50,138 bases of DNA from an uncultured Clostridia bacterium (lineage in GTDB: Bacteria; Bacillota; Clostridia; TANB77; CAG-508), in the NCBI GenBank assembly GCA_934162615.1, contig CAKPJK010000007.1:1-50138 (forward strand), read 5' to 3'. The translations under genes were made by a program, and so were the position numbers. The notes under the pieces were generated by a model that ran no database searches, was not told the origin of the DNA, and saw only the letters and a program-made list of their open reading frames with translations. The first letter of the stretch is position 1; every line of letters starts with the position of its first letter. This document shows, one piece after another, positions 16,088 through 24,364 of the stretch.

Positions 16088-16114
16088 AAAAGTCCAGTTT
16101 TTTGCTGGACTTTT
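16088..16114 (+). terminator. Intrinsic terminator
   Basis: AAAAGTCCAG (16088-16097) and CTGGACTTTT (16105-16114) form a perfect 10-bp stem with T-rich loop and tail. Confidence 0.8.
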
Positions 16115-16170
16115 ACTATAAGTGTTGTTATAATAAAAAAGAAAGATAATCAAGAAAGGAAGAAGAAAAA

Positions 16171-16425
16171 ATGGAATATAGATATGAACCAGAAGGTGTA
16201 TGTTCACAAGAAATGATAATAGATGTAGATGGAGACATTATAAAAAAGGTAACAATACAAGGTGGATGTGCAGGAAACACAGTTGGAGTTTCAAGATTAA
16301 TAGAAGGAATGAAAATTCAAGAAGCAATAAAAAGACTAAAAGGAATACAATGTGGATATAAAGGAACATCATGTCCAGATCAATTAGCAATAGCATTAGA
16401 AAAAATAGTAGAAAGTAAGAAATAA
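16171..16425 (+). CDS. TSCPD domain-containing protein, 84 aa
   Basis: A small protein built entirely of the TSCPD domain, matching the TIGR03905-type family: YEPEGVCSQEMIIDVDGDIIKKVTIQGGCAGNTVGVSRLIEGM, then CGYKGTSCPDQLA near residues 60-72. Four cysteines (C11, C34, and the pair in CGYKGTSC) suggest metal binding; related TSCPD domains occur at the C-terminus of ribonucleotide reductases. The cellular role of the stand-alone form is not established. The start ATG follows GAAAGGAAGAAGAAA. A probable promoter (TGGACT, 17 bp, TATAAT at 16129-16134) uses part of the preceding terminator as its -35. Confidence 0.9.
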   Translation: MEYRYEPEGVCSQEMIIDVDGDIIKKVTIQGGCAGNTVGVSRLIEGMKIQEAIKRLKGIQCGYKGTSCPDQLAIALEKIVESKK

Positions 16426-16513
16426 AAAGTTACAATTTACATTCAATAATATGATTATTTGTGGAGCCTGTGAAAAGAAAAGAACAGAAAATAATTAAAT
16501 GATATAAAAATGG

Positions 16514-16571
16514 CAGAATCAAGATTTTGTAGCAACTTGTATTGCATAAAAAATCTTGATTCTGTTTTTTT
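16514..16571. terminator. Bidirectional terminator, 15-bp perfect stem
   Basis: CAGAATCAAGATTTT (16514-16528) pairs with AAAATCTTGATTCTG (16550-16564), then T's. It is shared with the convergent Xre gene, whose stop is at 16570. Confidence 0.85.
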
Positions 16572-16944
16572 AAGCCGATAAAATGAAGTCTTTATTGGCT
16601 AGTAAAAGTGCTTTTATCATTTCAATTTGCTTTTTAGAAAGATGTGTGTCATTATCAAGTGAATATAAGTTTTTCATTAATAAAGCAATATCTAAATCTT
16701 GGTTTTTTGTTAAATTTTCTGAATCAACATTTTCTGAGATTCCAAGTAAATAATCTAGAGATACATTAAAAATGGCTGCTATTTTAGAAGCGACATCGAT
16801 TCTTGGTACTCGTTCGCCATTAATATATCTACAAATTGTTACATTTGTAGTACCAACTTTTTCTGCTAATTGAGTTTGAGTCATATTGCTTTCATCAAGT
16901 AAGACAGTTAACCTATAACTAAATTTTTCTGCATCAAATTTCAT
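16570..16944 (-). CDS. Xre-family transcriptional regulator, 124 aa
   Basis: The N-terminal HTH is clear: LTVLLDESNMTQTQLAEKVGTTNVTICRYINGERVPRID, with the conserved Q and the CRYINGERVP recognition region, followed by IAAIFNVSLDYLLGI. The C-terminal about 55 residues form an acidic then helical segment (KKQIEMIKALLLANKDFILSA) with no recognised ligand domain. The start is ATG 16944, preceded by ATGGAGGT. It is upstream of the deacetylase and transglycosylase genes on the same strand only in coordinate order, since transcription runs away from them, so control of those genes is not implied. Confidence 0.88.
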   Translation of the reverse strand: MKFDAEKFSYRLTVLLDESNMTQTQLAEKVGTTNVTICRYINGERVPRIDVASKIAAIFNVSLDYLLGISENVDSENLTKNQDLDIALLMKNLYSLDNDTHLSKKQIEMIKALLLANKDFILSA

Positions 16945-17085
16945 AGAATACCTCCATATCAACTATTATAGAACTATAACCAATGAGTTACATGGATAAT
17001 TACCTAAAATATAAAAACAATAATTATATTAACCAAAAGGTAATAAAAATAAACAATAACAAAGATAAAAACAAAAAACAACAAA

Positions 17086-17889
17086 CTAAAACTGATTATT
17101 AATAAAATCATAAAAATTTCTAAATTCATAGCCTTCAGATTTTAGATAAGAAACAGACTCTTTAATTATATTATAAGTTTTATTAACATCTGCAGTATCA
17201 TGCATCAAAATAATTAAAGTACCTTTATTTTTAGAAGTCTTTTTCAAATTATTTATTAATTGGTAATCAGAATATTTTTTCTCAGAATCTTTATTTAAAC
17301 AATTCCAATCAACATAAACATAATTTAAGTTTGACAAAACCTTAAGAGCTTCTTTTTTTTGACTGGTATATATGTGTGACATATAACCATTAGGAAATCT
17401 AAAAATATGAGAGCAATAATTATCAACACCAAGTGCCTTAGCGATTTCTGCATCTGTTGAAGTAATTTCATTTTTAAAAGAATCCATATCTCTATACAAA
17501 ATTTTATTATTATGATTATACCCATGGTTTGCAATATAGTGACCTTCTTCATATTCTCGTTTTACCAATTCAGGATTTTCTTTAACATGTTTTCCAACAA
17601 CAAAAAATGTTGCCTTAACATTTTCTCCTTTTAGAACATCTAAAATCTTAGCAGTAGCCTTAGTTGTTGGACCATCGTCAAAAGTTAAGTATGCTTTCTT
17701 TTCATCAGATTTTTCTATGTCGTTTAGAGAAATTGTTACATCAATATTAAAAAAAGAATTTTTGGCAAATTCTACTGCATAGGATGGAGAAATATGCATA
17801 AAAAATATAGAAATAGATACTAACAATAAAAAGACAAAAATGATTCCAAAATATAAATGTTTTCTATTTTTTATAAACAATACTTTCAT
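17086..17889 (-). CDS. Membrane-anchored polysaccharide deacetylase (NodB/PgdA-like)
   Basis: A 267-residue protein with a basic N-terminus, one membrane segment (about 12-31) and an extracytoplasmic NodB domain. The metal and catalytic residues are D71-D72 (TFDDGP), H122 and H126 (NHGYNH), followed by RFPNGY and IILMHDT. Such enzymes remove acetyl groups from peptidoglycan GlcNAc/MurNAc or other surface sugars; sporulation paralogues (PdaA type) make muramic delta-lactam in the cortex. The start ATG 17889 follows GGAGGG. It lies downstream of the transglycosylase gene on the same strand but behind its terminator. Confidence 0.9.
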   Translation of the reverse strand: MKVLFIKNRKHLYFGIIFVFLLLVSISIFFMHISPSYAVEFAKNSFFNIDVTISLNDIEKSDEKKAYLTFDDGPTTKATAKILDVLKGENVKATFFVVGKHVKENPELVKREYEEGHYIANHGYNHNNKILYRDMDSFKNEITSTDAEIAKALGVDNYCSHIFRFPNGYMSHIYTSQKKEALKVLSNLNYVYVDWNCLNKDSEKKYSDYQLINNLKKTSKNKGTLIILMHDTADVNKTYNIIKESVSYLKSEGYEFRNFYDFINNQF

Positions 17890-17933
17890 ACTAACCCTCC
17901 ATAATAATATATATATGAAAGGGGTAAAAAAAT

Positions 17934-17960
17934 AACACATAAAACAATAAATTATGTGTT
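17934..17960 (-). terminator. Terminator of the transglycosylase gene
   Basis: AACACATAA (17934-17942) and TTATGTGTT (17952-17960) are perfect complements; on the reverse strand a run of T's follows. Confidence 0.75.
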
Positions 17961-17975
17961 ATAATATATTACAAA

Positions 17976-18662
17976 TTAATTTATAGACATTGCTTGTTCT
18001 TTAGTTATATAGCCATATTCAAGCATATTTTTTAAAACATGATATTGACGTTTTTTTGCTAAAGTAGGATTTACTGTTGGAGCATATACAGATGGTGCAT
18101 TTGGAACGCCTGCAAGCATTGAGGCTTCATCTAAGTTTAAATCTTTAGGAGCTTTTTTATAATAGCCATAACTTGCATCATAAATTCCATAATAACCATC
18201 ACCAAAATATGCTGTATTTACATATATTTCAAAGATTTCTTTTTTGCTATAATTTTTTTCTATATCATATGCGGCAAAAATTTCACCAATTTTTCTTAAC
18301 CAGGATTTATCTTGAGAAAATACAATATTTTTTGCAACTTGTTGTGTTATTGTACTTCCGCCTTCTTGTAGTTCTTTGTTTTTTACATTTGTGAATAGGG
18401 CTCGTCCTATGGCAATGAAGTCTACAGGTCCATGGTCGTAAAATCTGTGGTCCTCGACACTAATTACAGCGTTTCTATAATCTGCGGACATATCTTCAAA
18501 TTTGACAAAGTTTTCTTTTCCTGCAATCTCGTCAATTCTTGTTATTAACGGTTTTTCTTTTAGTGCTTGGTTGTAATATAATTTGCCGATTCCTAGAATT
18601 GCTAAGGAGAAAATTATTACTAATAATATTATTGTGAATAATAGTTTTTTTATAAATTTCAT
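17976..18662 (-). CDS. Monofunctional peptidoglycan glycosyltransferase (GT51)
   Basis: A 228-residue protein with an N-terminal membrane anchor (about 5-27) and a single GT51 transglycosylase domain: SVEDHRFYDHGPVDF (catalytic Glu), GGSTITQQVAKN, then AAYDIEKNYSKKEIFEIYVNTAYFGDG and the LAGVPNAPS motif. No transpeptidase domain follows, so it is MtgA-like rather than a class A PBP. It polymerises lipid II into glycan strands outside the membrane. The start ATG 18662 follows AAGGATGGTG. A consensus promoter lies 30-60 nt upstream and a terminator follows, so it is a single-gene unit. Confidence 0.9.
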   Translation of the reverse strand: MKFIKKLLFTIILLVIIFSLAILGIGKLYYNQALKEKPLITRIDEIAGKENFVKFEDMSADYRNAVISVEDHRFYDHGPVDFIAIGRALFTNVKNKELQEGGSTITQQVAKNIVFSQDKSWLRKIGEIFAAYDIEKNYSKKEIFEIYVNTAYFGDGYYGIYDASYGYYKKAPKDLNLDEASMLAGVPNAPSVYAPTVNPTLAKKRQYHVLKNMLEYGYITKEQAMSIN

Positions 18663-18693
18663 ATAAAACACCATCCTTTGTATTTGCAACTAC

Positions 18694-18722
18694 ATTATAT
18701 ATAAAAAATGAAAGGATGTCAA
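18694..18722 (-). promoter_or_regulatory. Promoter of the transglycosylase gene
   Basis: Reverse-strand TTGACA (18722-18717), 17-bp spacer, TATAAT (18699-18694): full consensus in both boxes. Confidence 0.85.
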
Positions 18723-18729
18723 AAAAATC

Positions 18730-18758
18730 TTGTAAAATAAAAATTATTGTGATAGAAT
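18730..18758 (+). promoter_or_regulatory. Promoter of dapF-dapL
   Basis: TTGTAA (18730-18735), 17-bp spacer, TAGAAT (18753-18758), divergent from the transglycosylase promoter. Confidence 0.55.
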
Positions 18759-18819
18759 ACAAAACAATAAAATATAACTATATTTTATTTACTATTAATA
18801 CCTAAATGAGGTGATATTT

Positions 18820-19668
18820 ATGATAAAATTTACAAAAATGCATGGGCTAGGGAATGATTATGTTTATATTGATGCCATAAATCAAAAAATAGAAAACGAA
18901 TCATCTCTAGCTAAATTTGTCAGCAACAGACACTTTGGAATAGGCTCAGACGGCTTGATTTTAATATGTAAAAGTGAAGTTGCAGACTTCAAAATGAGAA
19001 TGTTTAATTCTGATGGAAGTGAAGCAGAAATGTGTGGAAATGGAATAAGATGTGTAGGAAAATTTGTATATGACAAAGGCCTTACAAACAAAACAACAGT
19101 AAAAATTGAAACACTTGCTGGAATTAAAACATTAATATTAAACACAAAAGACGGAAAAGTTGAAACTGCACGAGTTGATATGGGAGAGCCAATATTAGAA
19201 GCAGAAAAAATCCCCGTAATATCAACAGAAGAGCCAGTAAAAAATCTAGAACTAGAAGCAGAAAACAAAAAATTCAAATTCACATGTGTATCAATGGGAA
19301 ATCCACACGCCATTACAATAGTTGAGAACACAAAAGAATTTGATGTAGAAAAATATGGTAAAGTATTAGAAGTTGACAAAGCATTTCCTAAAAAAGCAAA
19401 TATAGAATTCGCACAAATTGTAGACAGACAGAACATCAATATGAGAGTTTGGGAAAGAGGAGCAGGAGAAACACTAGCATGTGGAACAGGAGCATGTGCT
19501 ACAGCGGTTGCTTGCAACTTAAATGGTCTAACAGACAGAAAAGTGAATATAGAATTATTAGGTGGAACATTGAATATTGAATGGAATGAAACAGATAATC
19601 ATGTATATATGACAGGACCTGCAGTAACAGTATTTGATGGAGAACTTTATGAGGAGGCAATTAGATGA
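18820..19668 (+). CDS. dapF: Diaminopimelate epimerase
   Basis: A 282-residue cofactor-independent epimerase converting LL- to meso-diaminopimelate for lysine and peptidoglycan. The N-terminal FTKMHGLGNDY and both catalytic cysteines are present: MCGNGIRC in the first lobe and ACGTGACA in the second. The start ATG 18820 follows GAGGTGAT; an upstream GTG at 18811 is inside that Shine-Dalgarno. The last codon overlaps the next gene's ATG (ATGA, 4 bp), so dapF and dapL are translationally coupled. Together they form the short DapL branch from tetrahydrodipicolinate to meso-DAP. Confidence 0.97.
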   Translation: MIKFTKMHGLGNDYVYIDAINQKIENESSLAKFVSNRHFGIGSDGLILICKSEVADFKMRMFNSDGSEAEMCGNGIRCVGKFVYDKGLTNKTTVKIETLAGIKTLILNTKDGKVETARVDMGEPILEAEKIPVISTEEPVKNLELEAENKKFKFTCVSMGNPHAITIVENTKEFDVEKYGKVLEVDKAFPKKANIEFAQIVDRQNINMRVWERGAGETLACGTGACATAVACNLNGLTDRKVNIELLGGTLNIEWNETDNHVYMTGPAVTVFDGELYEEAIR

Positions 19669-20903
19669 GTTATATAAATGAAAATTTTTTAGAATTACAA
19701 GATAGTTATTTATTTTCTACAATTGCAAAAAAAGTAGCAAAATATACAGAAGAACATCCAGATAAAAAAATTATAAAATTAGGAATTGGTGATGTAACAA
19801 AACCAATAGTTCCAGCATGTATAGAAGCAATGAAAAAGGCTGTAGAAGAAATGGGTACGGCACAAGGATTTAGAGGATATGGACCAGAACAAGGATATGA
19901 ATTTTTAAGAGAAGAAATATCAAAAAAAGACTATAAAGCAAGAAACATAGATATATCAGTAAACGAGATATTTGTATCAGATGGTTCAAAATGTGACTGC
20001 GGAAATATAGTTGATATATTTGCACAAGATAACAAAGTTGCAATTACAGACCCAGTTTACCCAGTGTATTTGGACACAAATGTAATGTCAGGAAGAAGCG
20101 GAAAATATAATAAAGAAAAAGAAACATACGACAAAATCGTATATTTACCAGTAACTGCAGAAAATGACTTTAAACCAGAATTACCAAAAGAAAGAGTTGA
20201 TTTAATATATTTATGCTTCCCAAACAACCCAACAGGAACAGTATTAGATAAAAATGAACTAGAAAAATGGGTTAAGTATGCAAGGGAAAATAAATCAATT
20301 ATTTTATATGATGCTGCATACGAAGCATTTATAACAGAAGAAAATATACCACATAGCATTTATGAAATAGATGGAGCAAAAGAAGTTGCAATAGAATTTA
20401 AAAGCTATTCAAAAACTGCTGGATTTACAGGTGTTAGATGTGGATATGTTGTAATACCTGAAGAATTAAAAGGTTATACAGAAAATGGAGAAGAAATAAG
20501 TTTAAATAAATTATGGAATAGAAGGACTTGTACAAAATTTAATGGAACTCCGTATATTACTCAAAGAGCGGCACAAGCAATTTATACAGAAGAAGGTCAA
20601 AAACAAATAAGAGAAAATATTAATTATTATTTGGAAAATGCAAAAATTATTAGAGAGGGATTAGAAAAAGCAGGATTTAAAGTGTATGGAGGAGTTAATT
20701 CACCATATATTTGGCTTAAGATTCCAGAGGGTATGACTTCTTGGGAATTTTTTGATAAATTGTTGGATGAGGCTAATGTTGTTGGTACACCTGGAAGTGG
20801 TTTTGGTCCACATGGTGAGGGGTATTTTAGACTTACTGCTTTTAATACTAAAGAAAATACTGTTGAGGCAATTGAGAGAATTAAAAATTTGTTTTTGAAA
20901 TAG
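19665..20903 (+). CDS. dapL: LL-diaminopimelate aminotransferase
   Basis: A 412-residue fold-type I PLP aminotransferase that converts tetrahydrodipicolinate directly to LL-diaminopimelate using glutamate. Family features are LGIGDVTKPI and GFRGYGPEQGYEFLRE at the N-terminus, SDGSKCDCGNI, PVYPVYLDTN, FPNNPTG, the PLP lysine in SYSKTAGFTGVRCGY, and TPGSGFGPHGEGYFR. The presence of DapL instead of the acetylase/succinylase enzymes is typical of many anaerobic Clostridia. It overlaps dapF by 4 bp and ends before a terminator hairpin at 20952-20983. Confidence 0.97.
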   Translation: MSYINENFLELQDSYLFSTIAKKVAKYTEEHPDKKIIKLGIGDVTKPIVPACIEAMKKAVEEMGTAQGFRGYGPEQGYEFLREEISKKDYKARNIDISVNEIFVSDGSKCDCGNIVDIFAQDNKVAITDPVYPVYLDTNVMSGRSGKYNKEKETYDKIVYLPVTAENDFKPELPKERVDLIYLCFPNNPTGTVLDKNELEKWVKYARENKSIILYDAAYEAFITEENIPHSIYEIDGAKEVAIEFKSYSKTAGFTGVRCGYVVIPEELKGYTENGEEISLNKLWNRRTCTKFNGTPYITQRAAQAIYTEEGQKQIRENINYYLENAKIIREGLEKAGFKVYGGVNSPYIWLKIPEGMTSWEFFDKLLDEANVVGTPGSGFGPHGEGYFRLTAFNTKENTVEAIERIKNLFLK

Positions 20904-20951
20904 ATTGATGTTGGGAGAGTTATATTTTTTAATATAGGATATAATGCAAAT

Positions 20952-20990
20952 AGTTGAGAGGAAAATTGAATTCTATCTCAACTTTATTTT
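20952..20990 (+). terminator. Terminator of dapF-dapL
   Basis: AGTTGAGA (20952-20959) with TCTCAACT (20976-20983), followed by a T-rich tail. Confidence 0.65.
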
Positions 20991-21032
20991 ATTTTTCAAA
21001 TAGGAATACAAACAAAAATTTGCATAAGCCTA

Positions 21033-21061
21033 TTGACTTTTTAGTTTTTAATTTATATAAT
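21033..21061 (+). promoter_or_regulatory. Promoter of the HD-domain gene
   Basis: TTGACT (21033-21038), 17-bp spacer, perfect TATAAT (21056-21061). Its closeness to an ATG at 21073 argues for the later start at 21106. Confidence 0.8.
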
Positions 21062-21105
21062 AAGCAAAGAAAATGAGAGAAAAATATCAAGAAAGTAGGG
21101 ATAAA

Positions 21106-21660
21106 ATGAAAGAACAATTTTTAGAATTACTAAAACAAGTCAAAAGAGAAGGAATAAACGAACTAATAGAATTTATAGAAAAAACAGACTTTTTCACAGC
21201 ACCAGCAAGCACAAGATTTCACGGAAACTATGAAGGTGGACTAGTAGAACACAGCATGAAAGTATATGAAATACTAAAACACAAAGTAGAAACAAACATA
21301 GAACCATTAAACATAAATCCAGAAACATTAATACTAGTACCATTATTACACGACCTATGCAAAGCAAACTTTTATAAAATAGACTATAGAAATGCCAAAA
21401 ATGCCCTAGGGGTATGGGAAAAAGTACCATATTACACAGTAGATGACACAATACCATATGGACATGGAGAAAAATCAGTAATGATGATTACAGAATATAT
21501 GAAATTAACACCAGAAGAAAAATATTCAATACGTTGGCACATGGGATATACAGAACCAAAAGAACTATACAACACAATAGGAGCAGCATACAAGAAATAT
21601 CCATTGGCACTATTAATGCACGAAGCAGACTTAGAAGCGACTTATTTTTATGATATCTAA
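21106..21660 (+). CDS. HD-domain hydrolase, 184 aa
   Basis: A single HD domain: FHGNYEGGLVEHSMKVYEILK (metal His), LLHDLCKANFY (HD pair) and YGHGEKSVMMI, then RWHMGY and LLMHEADLEATYF. It resembles small HD proteins found in phages and Firmicutes that probably hydrolyse nucleotides or phosphodiesters. Its substrate is unknown. The start ATG 21106 follows AGTAGGGAT; the ATG at 21073 would leave almost no leader after the promoter. It lies 64 nt before ruvA in the same direction and may be co-transcribed, placing it with DNA maintenance genes. Confidence 0.8.
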   Translation: MKEQFLELLKQVKREGINELIEFIEKTDFFTAPASTRFHGNYEGGLVEHSMKVYEILKHKVETNIEPLNINPETLILVPLLHDLCKANFYKIDYRNAKNALGVWEKVPYYTVDDTIPYGHGEKSVMMITEYMKLTPEEKYSIRWHMGYTEPKELYNTIGAAYKKYPLALLMHEADLEATYFYDI

Positions 21661-21690
21661 TGTCTCAAACAGAACCGTCCCCAAAAGGAC
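21661..21690. repeat. TCTCAAACAGAACCGTCCCC-type short repeat
   Basis: Directly after the HD gene stop lies TCTCAAACAGAACCGTCCCC followed by AAAAGGACAAAA. It shares the ACCGTCCCC / GGGGACGGGT core of the repeats at 22354-22426 and looks like a degenerate copy of the same short interspersed family. Confidence 0.5.
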
Positions 21691-21724
21691 AAAAAACAAA
21701 AGCAAATGATTGGAGAGAAAAAAT

Positions 21725-22354
21725 ATGTTAGCATATATAAAAGGAACACTAGAAATGAAAATGACAGGATACATAGTAATAGATGTAGGTGGACTAGGAT
21801 ACAAAGTATTTATGTCAGAATCAGGAATAGAAAAATTAGGAAACATAGGAGAGCAAGTAAAAGTACACACATATTACAAAGTAAGAGAAGATGATATTAG
21901 TATATTTGGATTTAATAGTTTAGAAGAACTAAGAATGTTCGAATTATTAATATCAGTAAGTGGAATAGGAGCCAAAACAGCAGTAGCAATGCTTGATGTA
22001 TGTGAGCCAACAGAATTTGCACTTGCAATAATTTCAGAAGATGTAAAAACATTAACACAAATACCAGGAATAGGTGCAAAATCAGCACAAAGAATAATTC
22101 TAGAATTAAAAGATAAAATGAAAAAAGAACAACAAATTCAAGAACTAACAAAAGCATCAAAAGGACAAAATTTAGTAAAAACAAAACTAGAAGAAAGAAT
22201 AGAAAACGAAGAAAAAATTCAAGAAGCAATGGCCGCTTTACAAGTCTTAGGATATAACAAGAGAGAAATTGAAAAAGCATTTGATAAATTAGCAAAAGAA
22301 GATATGTCAACAGAAGAATTAATTAGAAAAGGTTTAACAATACTTGGAAAATAG
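21725..22354 (+). CDS. ruvA: Holliday junction branch migration protein RuvA
   Basis: A 209-residue protein with the three RuvA domains: N-terminal OB fold (MLAYIKGTLEMKMTGYIVIDVGG), two helix-hairpin-helix motifs (SGIGAKTAVAML and PGIGAKSAQRIILELKDKM), a Lys/Glu-rich linker, and the RuvB-binding domain III (EEKIQEAMAALQVLGYNKREIEKAFDKL). It binds four-way junctions and loads RuvB helicase. ATG 21725 was chosen because the earlier TTG at 21710 is part of the TTGGAGAG Shine-Dalgarno. ruvB is not next; rarA follows, so the partner must be elsewhere. Confidence 0.96.
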   Translation: MLAYIKGTLEMKMTGYIVIDVGGLGYKVFMSESGIEKLGNIGEQVKVHTYYKVREDDISIFGFNSLEELRMFELLISVSGIGAKTAVAMLDVCEPTEFALAIISEDVKTLTQIPGIGAKSAQRIILELKDKMKKEQQIQELTKASKGQNLVKTKLEERIENEEKIQEAMAALQVLGYNKREIEKAFDKLAKEDMSTEELIRKGLTILGK

Positions 22355-22426
22355 GGATTAGGGGACGGGTCTTCAATCCCTAAAATTTAAAAAATTTTCG
22401 GGACTGAAGACCCGTCCCCCTATCCC
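22354..22426. repeat. Large imperfect inverted repeat between ruvA and rarA
   Basis: Two about 27-nt arms (22354-22380 and 22400-22426) are near-perfect inverted copies sharing GGGACGGGTCTTCA, separated by a 19-nt A/T loop. The left arm begins in the ruvA stop codon. It can form a very stable hairpin in RNA or a cruciform in DNA and is the full-length member of a repeat family with copies at 7869 and 11920. Confidence 0.8.
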
Positions 22427-22442
22427 GAAATTTAGGAGAAAA

Positions 22443-23690
22443 ATGATGAACAGTAACGAACCACTAGCATACAGAATGAGACCCAAAACACTAGAAGAAT
22501 ATGTCGGACAAGAGCATGTACTTGGAAAAGACAAAATTTTATATAGAACAATAAAAGCAGACAGATTATCTAGTATTATATTATTTGGACCTCCTGGATG
22601 CGGAAAAACATCACTTGCAAAAGTAATAAGTGAAACAACAAAATACAAATTTTATAAAATAAATGCAGTAACTGCAGGAGTATCAGATATAAAAAAAGTA
22701 ATTGAAGAAACAAAAAATTTTATGATAAATCCAACAGGAAAAAGCATACTATTTATAGACGAGATTCATAGATTTAACAAATTACAACAAGATGCTTTAC
22801 TTCCATATGTAGAAAATGGACTTATAATTCTTATTGGAGCAACAACAGAAAATCCATATTTTGAAGTAAATAAGGCTTTAATCTCAAGGTCAATGGTTAT
22901 AAAACTAGAACCATTAACAGAAGAAAATATTTATACAATTTTAAAAAATTCATTAACAAGAGAAGATGGATTAAAACAGTATAGTATAAAAGTTGAAGAT
23001 GATACTTTAAGAAAACTTGCAGCAATATCAAATGGGGATGTGCGAACAGCATTAAATGGACTAGAAATAGCAGTTCTTACAACAAATATGGAAGCAGATG
23101 GATATATTCATATAACAGACGATGTTATCAAAAATTGTGTTCAAAGTAGAAAAGCAGTTTTTGACAAAAAAGGTGACACTCATTATGATAATATAAGTGC
23201 ATTTATAAAATCAATGAGAGGCTCAGACCCTGATGCAACAGTATTCTATTTAGCAAGAGCATTAAGTGGTGGAGAAGACCCAATGTTTTTAGCAAGAAGA
23301 ATAGTAATTGCTGCATCAGAAGATGTTGGTATGGCAAATCCAAATGCATTGGTTGTTGCAAATGCAGCAATGCAAGCAGTACATATGGTAGGAATGCCAG
23401 AAGCAAGAATATTACTTTCAGAAGCAGCAGTATATGTAGCAACTTCAAAAAAATCTAATGCTTCATATTTGGCTATAAATAAAGCTTTAGAAGATGTAAC
23501 AACAAAAGACACAGGAACTATTCCTATGCACATTAGAAATGCACCAATAGAAGATATGAGAAAATTAGGATATAATGAAGGATATCTATATCCACATAAT
23601 TTCCCTGGCCATTGGGTAGAACAACAATATTTACCAGACAAAATGTTAGGAACAAAATATTATATAAAAGATGAAAATATTCCAGAGTAA
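22443..23690 (+). CDS. rarA: Replication-associated recombination ATPase RarA (MgsA)
   Basis: A 415-residue AAA+ ATPase of the RarA/MgsA/WRNIP1 family, acting at stalled replication forks. Features are LAYRMRPKTLEEYVGQEH, Walker A LFGPPGCGKTSLAK, Walker B ILFIDEIHRFNK, sensor 1 LIGATTENPYFEVN, sensor 2 GDVRTALNGLE, and the family C-terminal tetramerisation region (YLARALSGGEDPMFLARRIVIAASEDVG, then FPGHWVEQQYLP). The start has tandem ATGs (22443 and 22446) after TTTAGGAG; either is possible. The ruvA-rarA arrangement groups two recombination functions, separated by the large hairpin repeat. Confidence 0.95.
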   Translation: MMNSNEPLAYRMRPKTLEEYVGQEHVLGKDKILYRTIKADRLSSIILFGPPGCGKTSLAKVISETTKYKFYKINAVTAGVSDIKKVIEETKNFMINPTGKSILFIDEIHRFNKLQQDALLPYVENGLIILIGATTENPYFEVNKALISRSMVIKLEPLTEENIYTILKNSLTREDGLKQYSIKVEDDTLRKLAAISNGDVRTALNGLEIAVLTTNMEADGYIHITDDVIKNCVQSRKAVFDKKGDTHYDNISAFIKSMRGSDPDATVFYLARALSGGEDPMFLARRIVIAASEDVGMANPNALVVANAAMQAVHMVGMPEARILLSEAAVYVATSKKSNASYLAINKALEDVTTKDTGTIPMHIRNAPIEDMRKLGYNEGYLYPHNFPGHWVEQQYLPDKMLGTKYYIKDENIPE

Positions 23691-23784
23691 ACATATAAAT
23701 ATTTTTTAATGTATAATAGTTGATTGAAAAATAAAAAATAAAAAGTAAAAAGTAAAAAAATTAAATATAAATATAAAAATTGGG

Positions 23785-23816
23785 AAACCTACTTAAAAAG
23801 AAAAGTAGGTTTTTTT
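23785..23816 (+). promoter_or_regulatory. Terminator-like hairpin abutting a start codon
   Basis: AAACCTACTT (23785-23794) pairs perfectly with AAGTAGGTTT (23803-23812), and the T-run ends directly at ATG 23817. The only Shine-Dalgarno-like sequence (AGTAGG) lies in the 3' arm, so folding would hide it. It may terminate transcription from rarA, regulate the next gene, or both. Confidence 0.6.
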
Positions 23817-24197
23817 ATGCTTCAAAAAAATAAAGAACAATTTAAAAAATATATAAAATTATCATTTATAGGACTAATAGCAGGACTAGTAAGTGGATTC
23901 TTTTCAACAGGCGGAGGACTAATATTAGTACCAGCATTTTTGTATATATTAGGAATGGAATCACAAAAAGCAAGAGGAACATCAGTGTTTTGCATACTTC
24001 CAATGGTTTTAACAAGTAGTATATTTTATTATAAAGGAAACTTTATAAACTTGAATTCAGCAATTTTATGTGGAATAGGAGGAGCTATTGGCGGATATAT
24101 AGGGGCAAAATTGCTAAAAAAGTTACCAGAAAAATACTTGAAAATTGTATTTACATTATTTTTAATATATGTGTCATTTAAAATGATAATGAATTAA
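23817..24197 (+). CDS. Half-size TauE/SafE family membrane protein (first of two)
   Basis: A 126-residue protein covering half of a sulfite exporter TauE/SafE domain: FIGLIAGLVSGFFSTGGGLILVPAFLYILGMESQKARGTSVFCILP is the family's first repeat with its Gly-rich motif, followed by two more hydrophobic segments (about 75-90 and 105-123). Full-length members contain two such halves, about 250 residues in total. A second half-size protein follows at 24574, so the two may form a heterodimer. Substrates in the family are sulfur-containing anions or organic acids; none can be assigned. The start codon directly follows a terminator-like hairpin. Confidence 0.8.
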   Translation: MLQKNKEQFKKYIKLSFIGLIAGLVSGFFSTGGGLILVPAFLYILGMESQKARGTSVFCILPMVLTSSIFYYKGNFINLNSAILCGIGGAIGGYIGAKLLKKLPEKYLKIVFTLFLIYVSFKMIMN

Positions 24198-24364
24198 AAT
24201 AATAGTATATTATAAATTAAAAACAATGTTTTGTAAAAAAAATAAAAAATATAGTCTAAAATGTCATATTATATAGACATGCTAAAATAAAAATAAATGG
24301 TTAAAATGGTTTATAGGTGACGCCAAAGTAAAAACCTAAATACAGGAAAGCAAGGAATGAACAA

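Noticed and set aside
23730..23765. Direct repeats of AAAAAGT-type words upstream of the TauE-like gene
   Set aside because: Short low-complexity slippage-type sequence with no structure beyond base composition.
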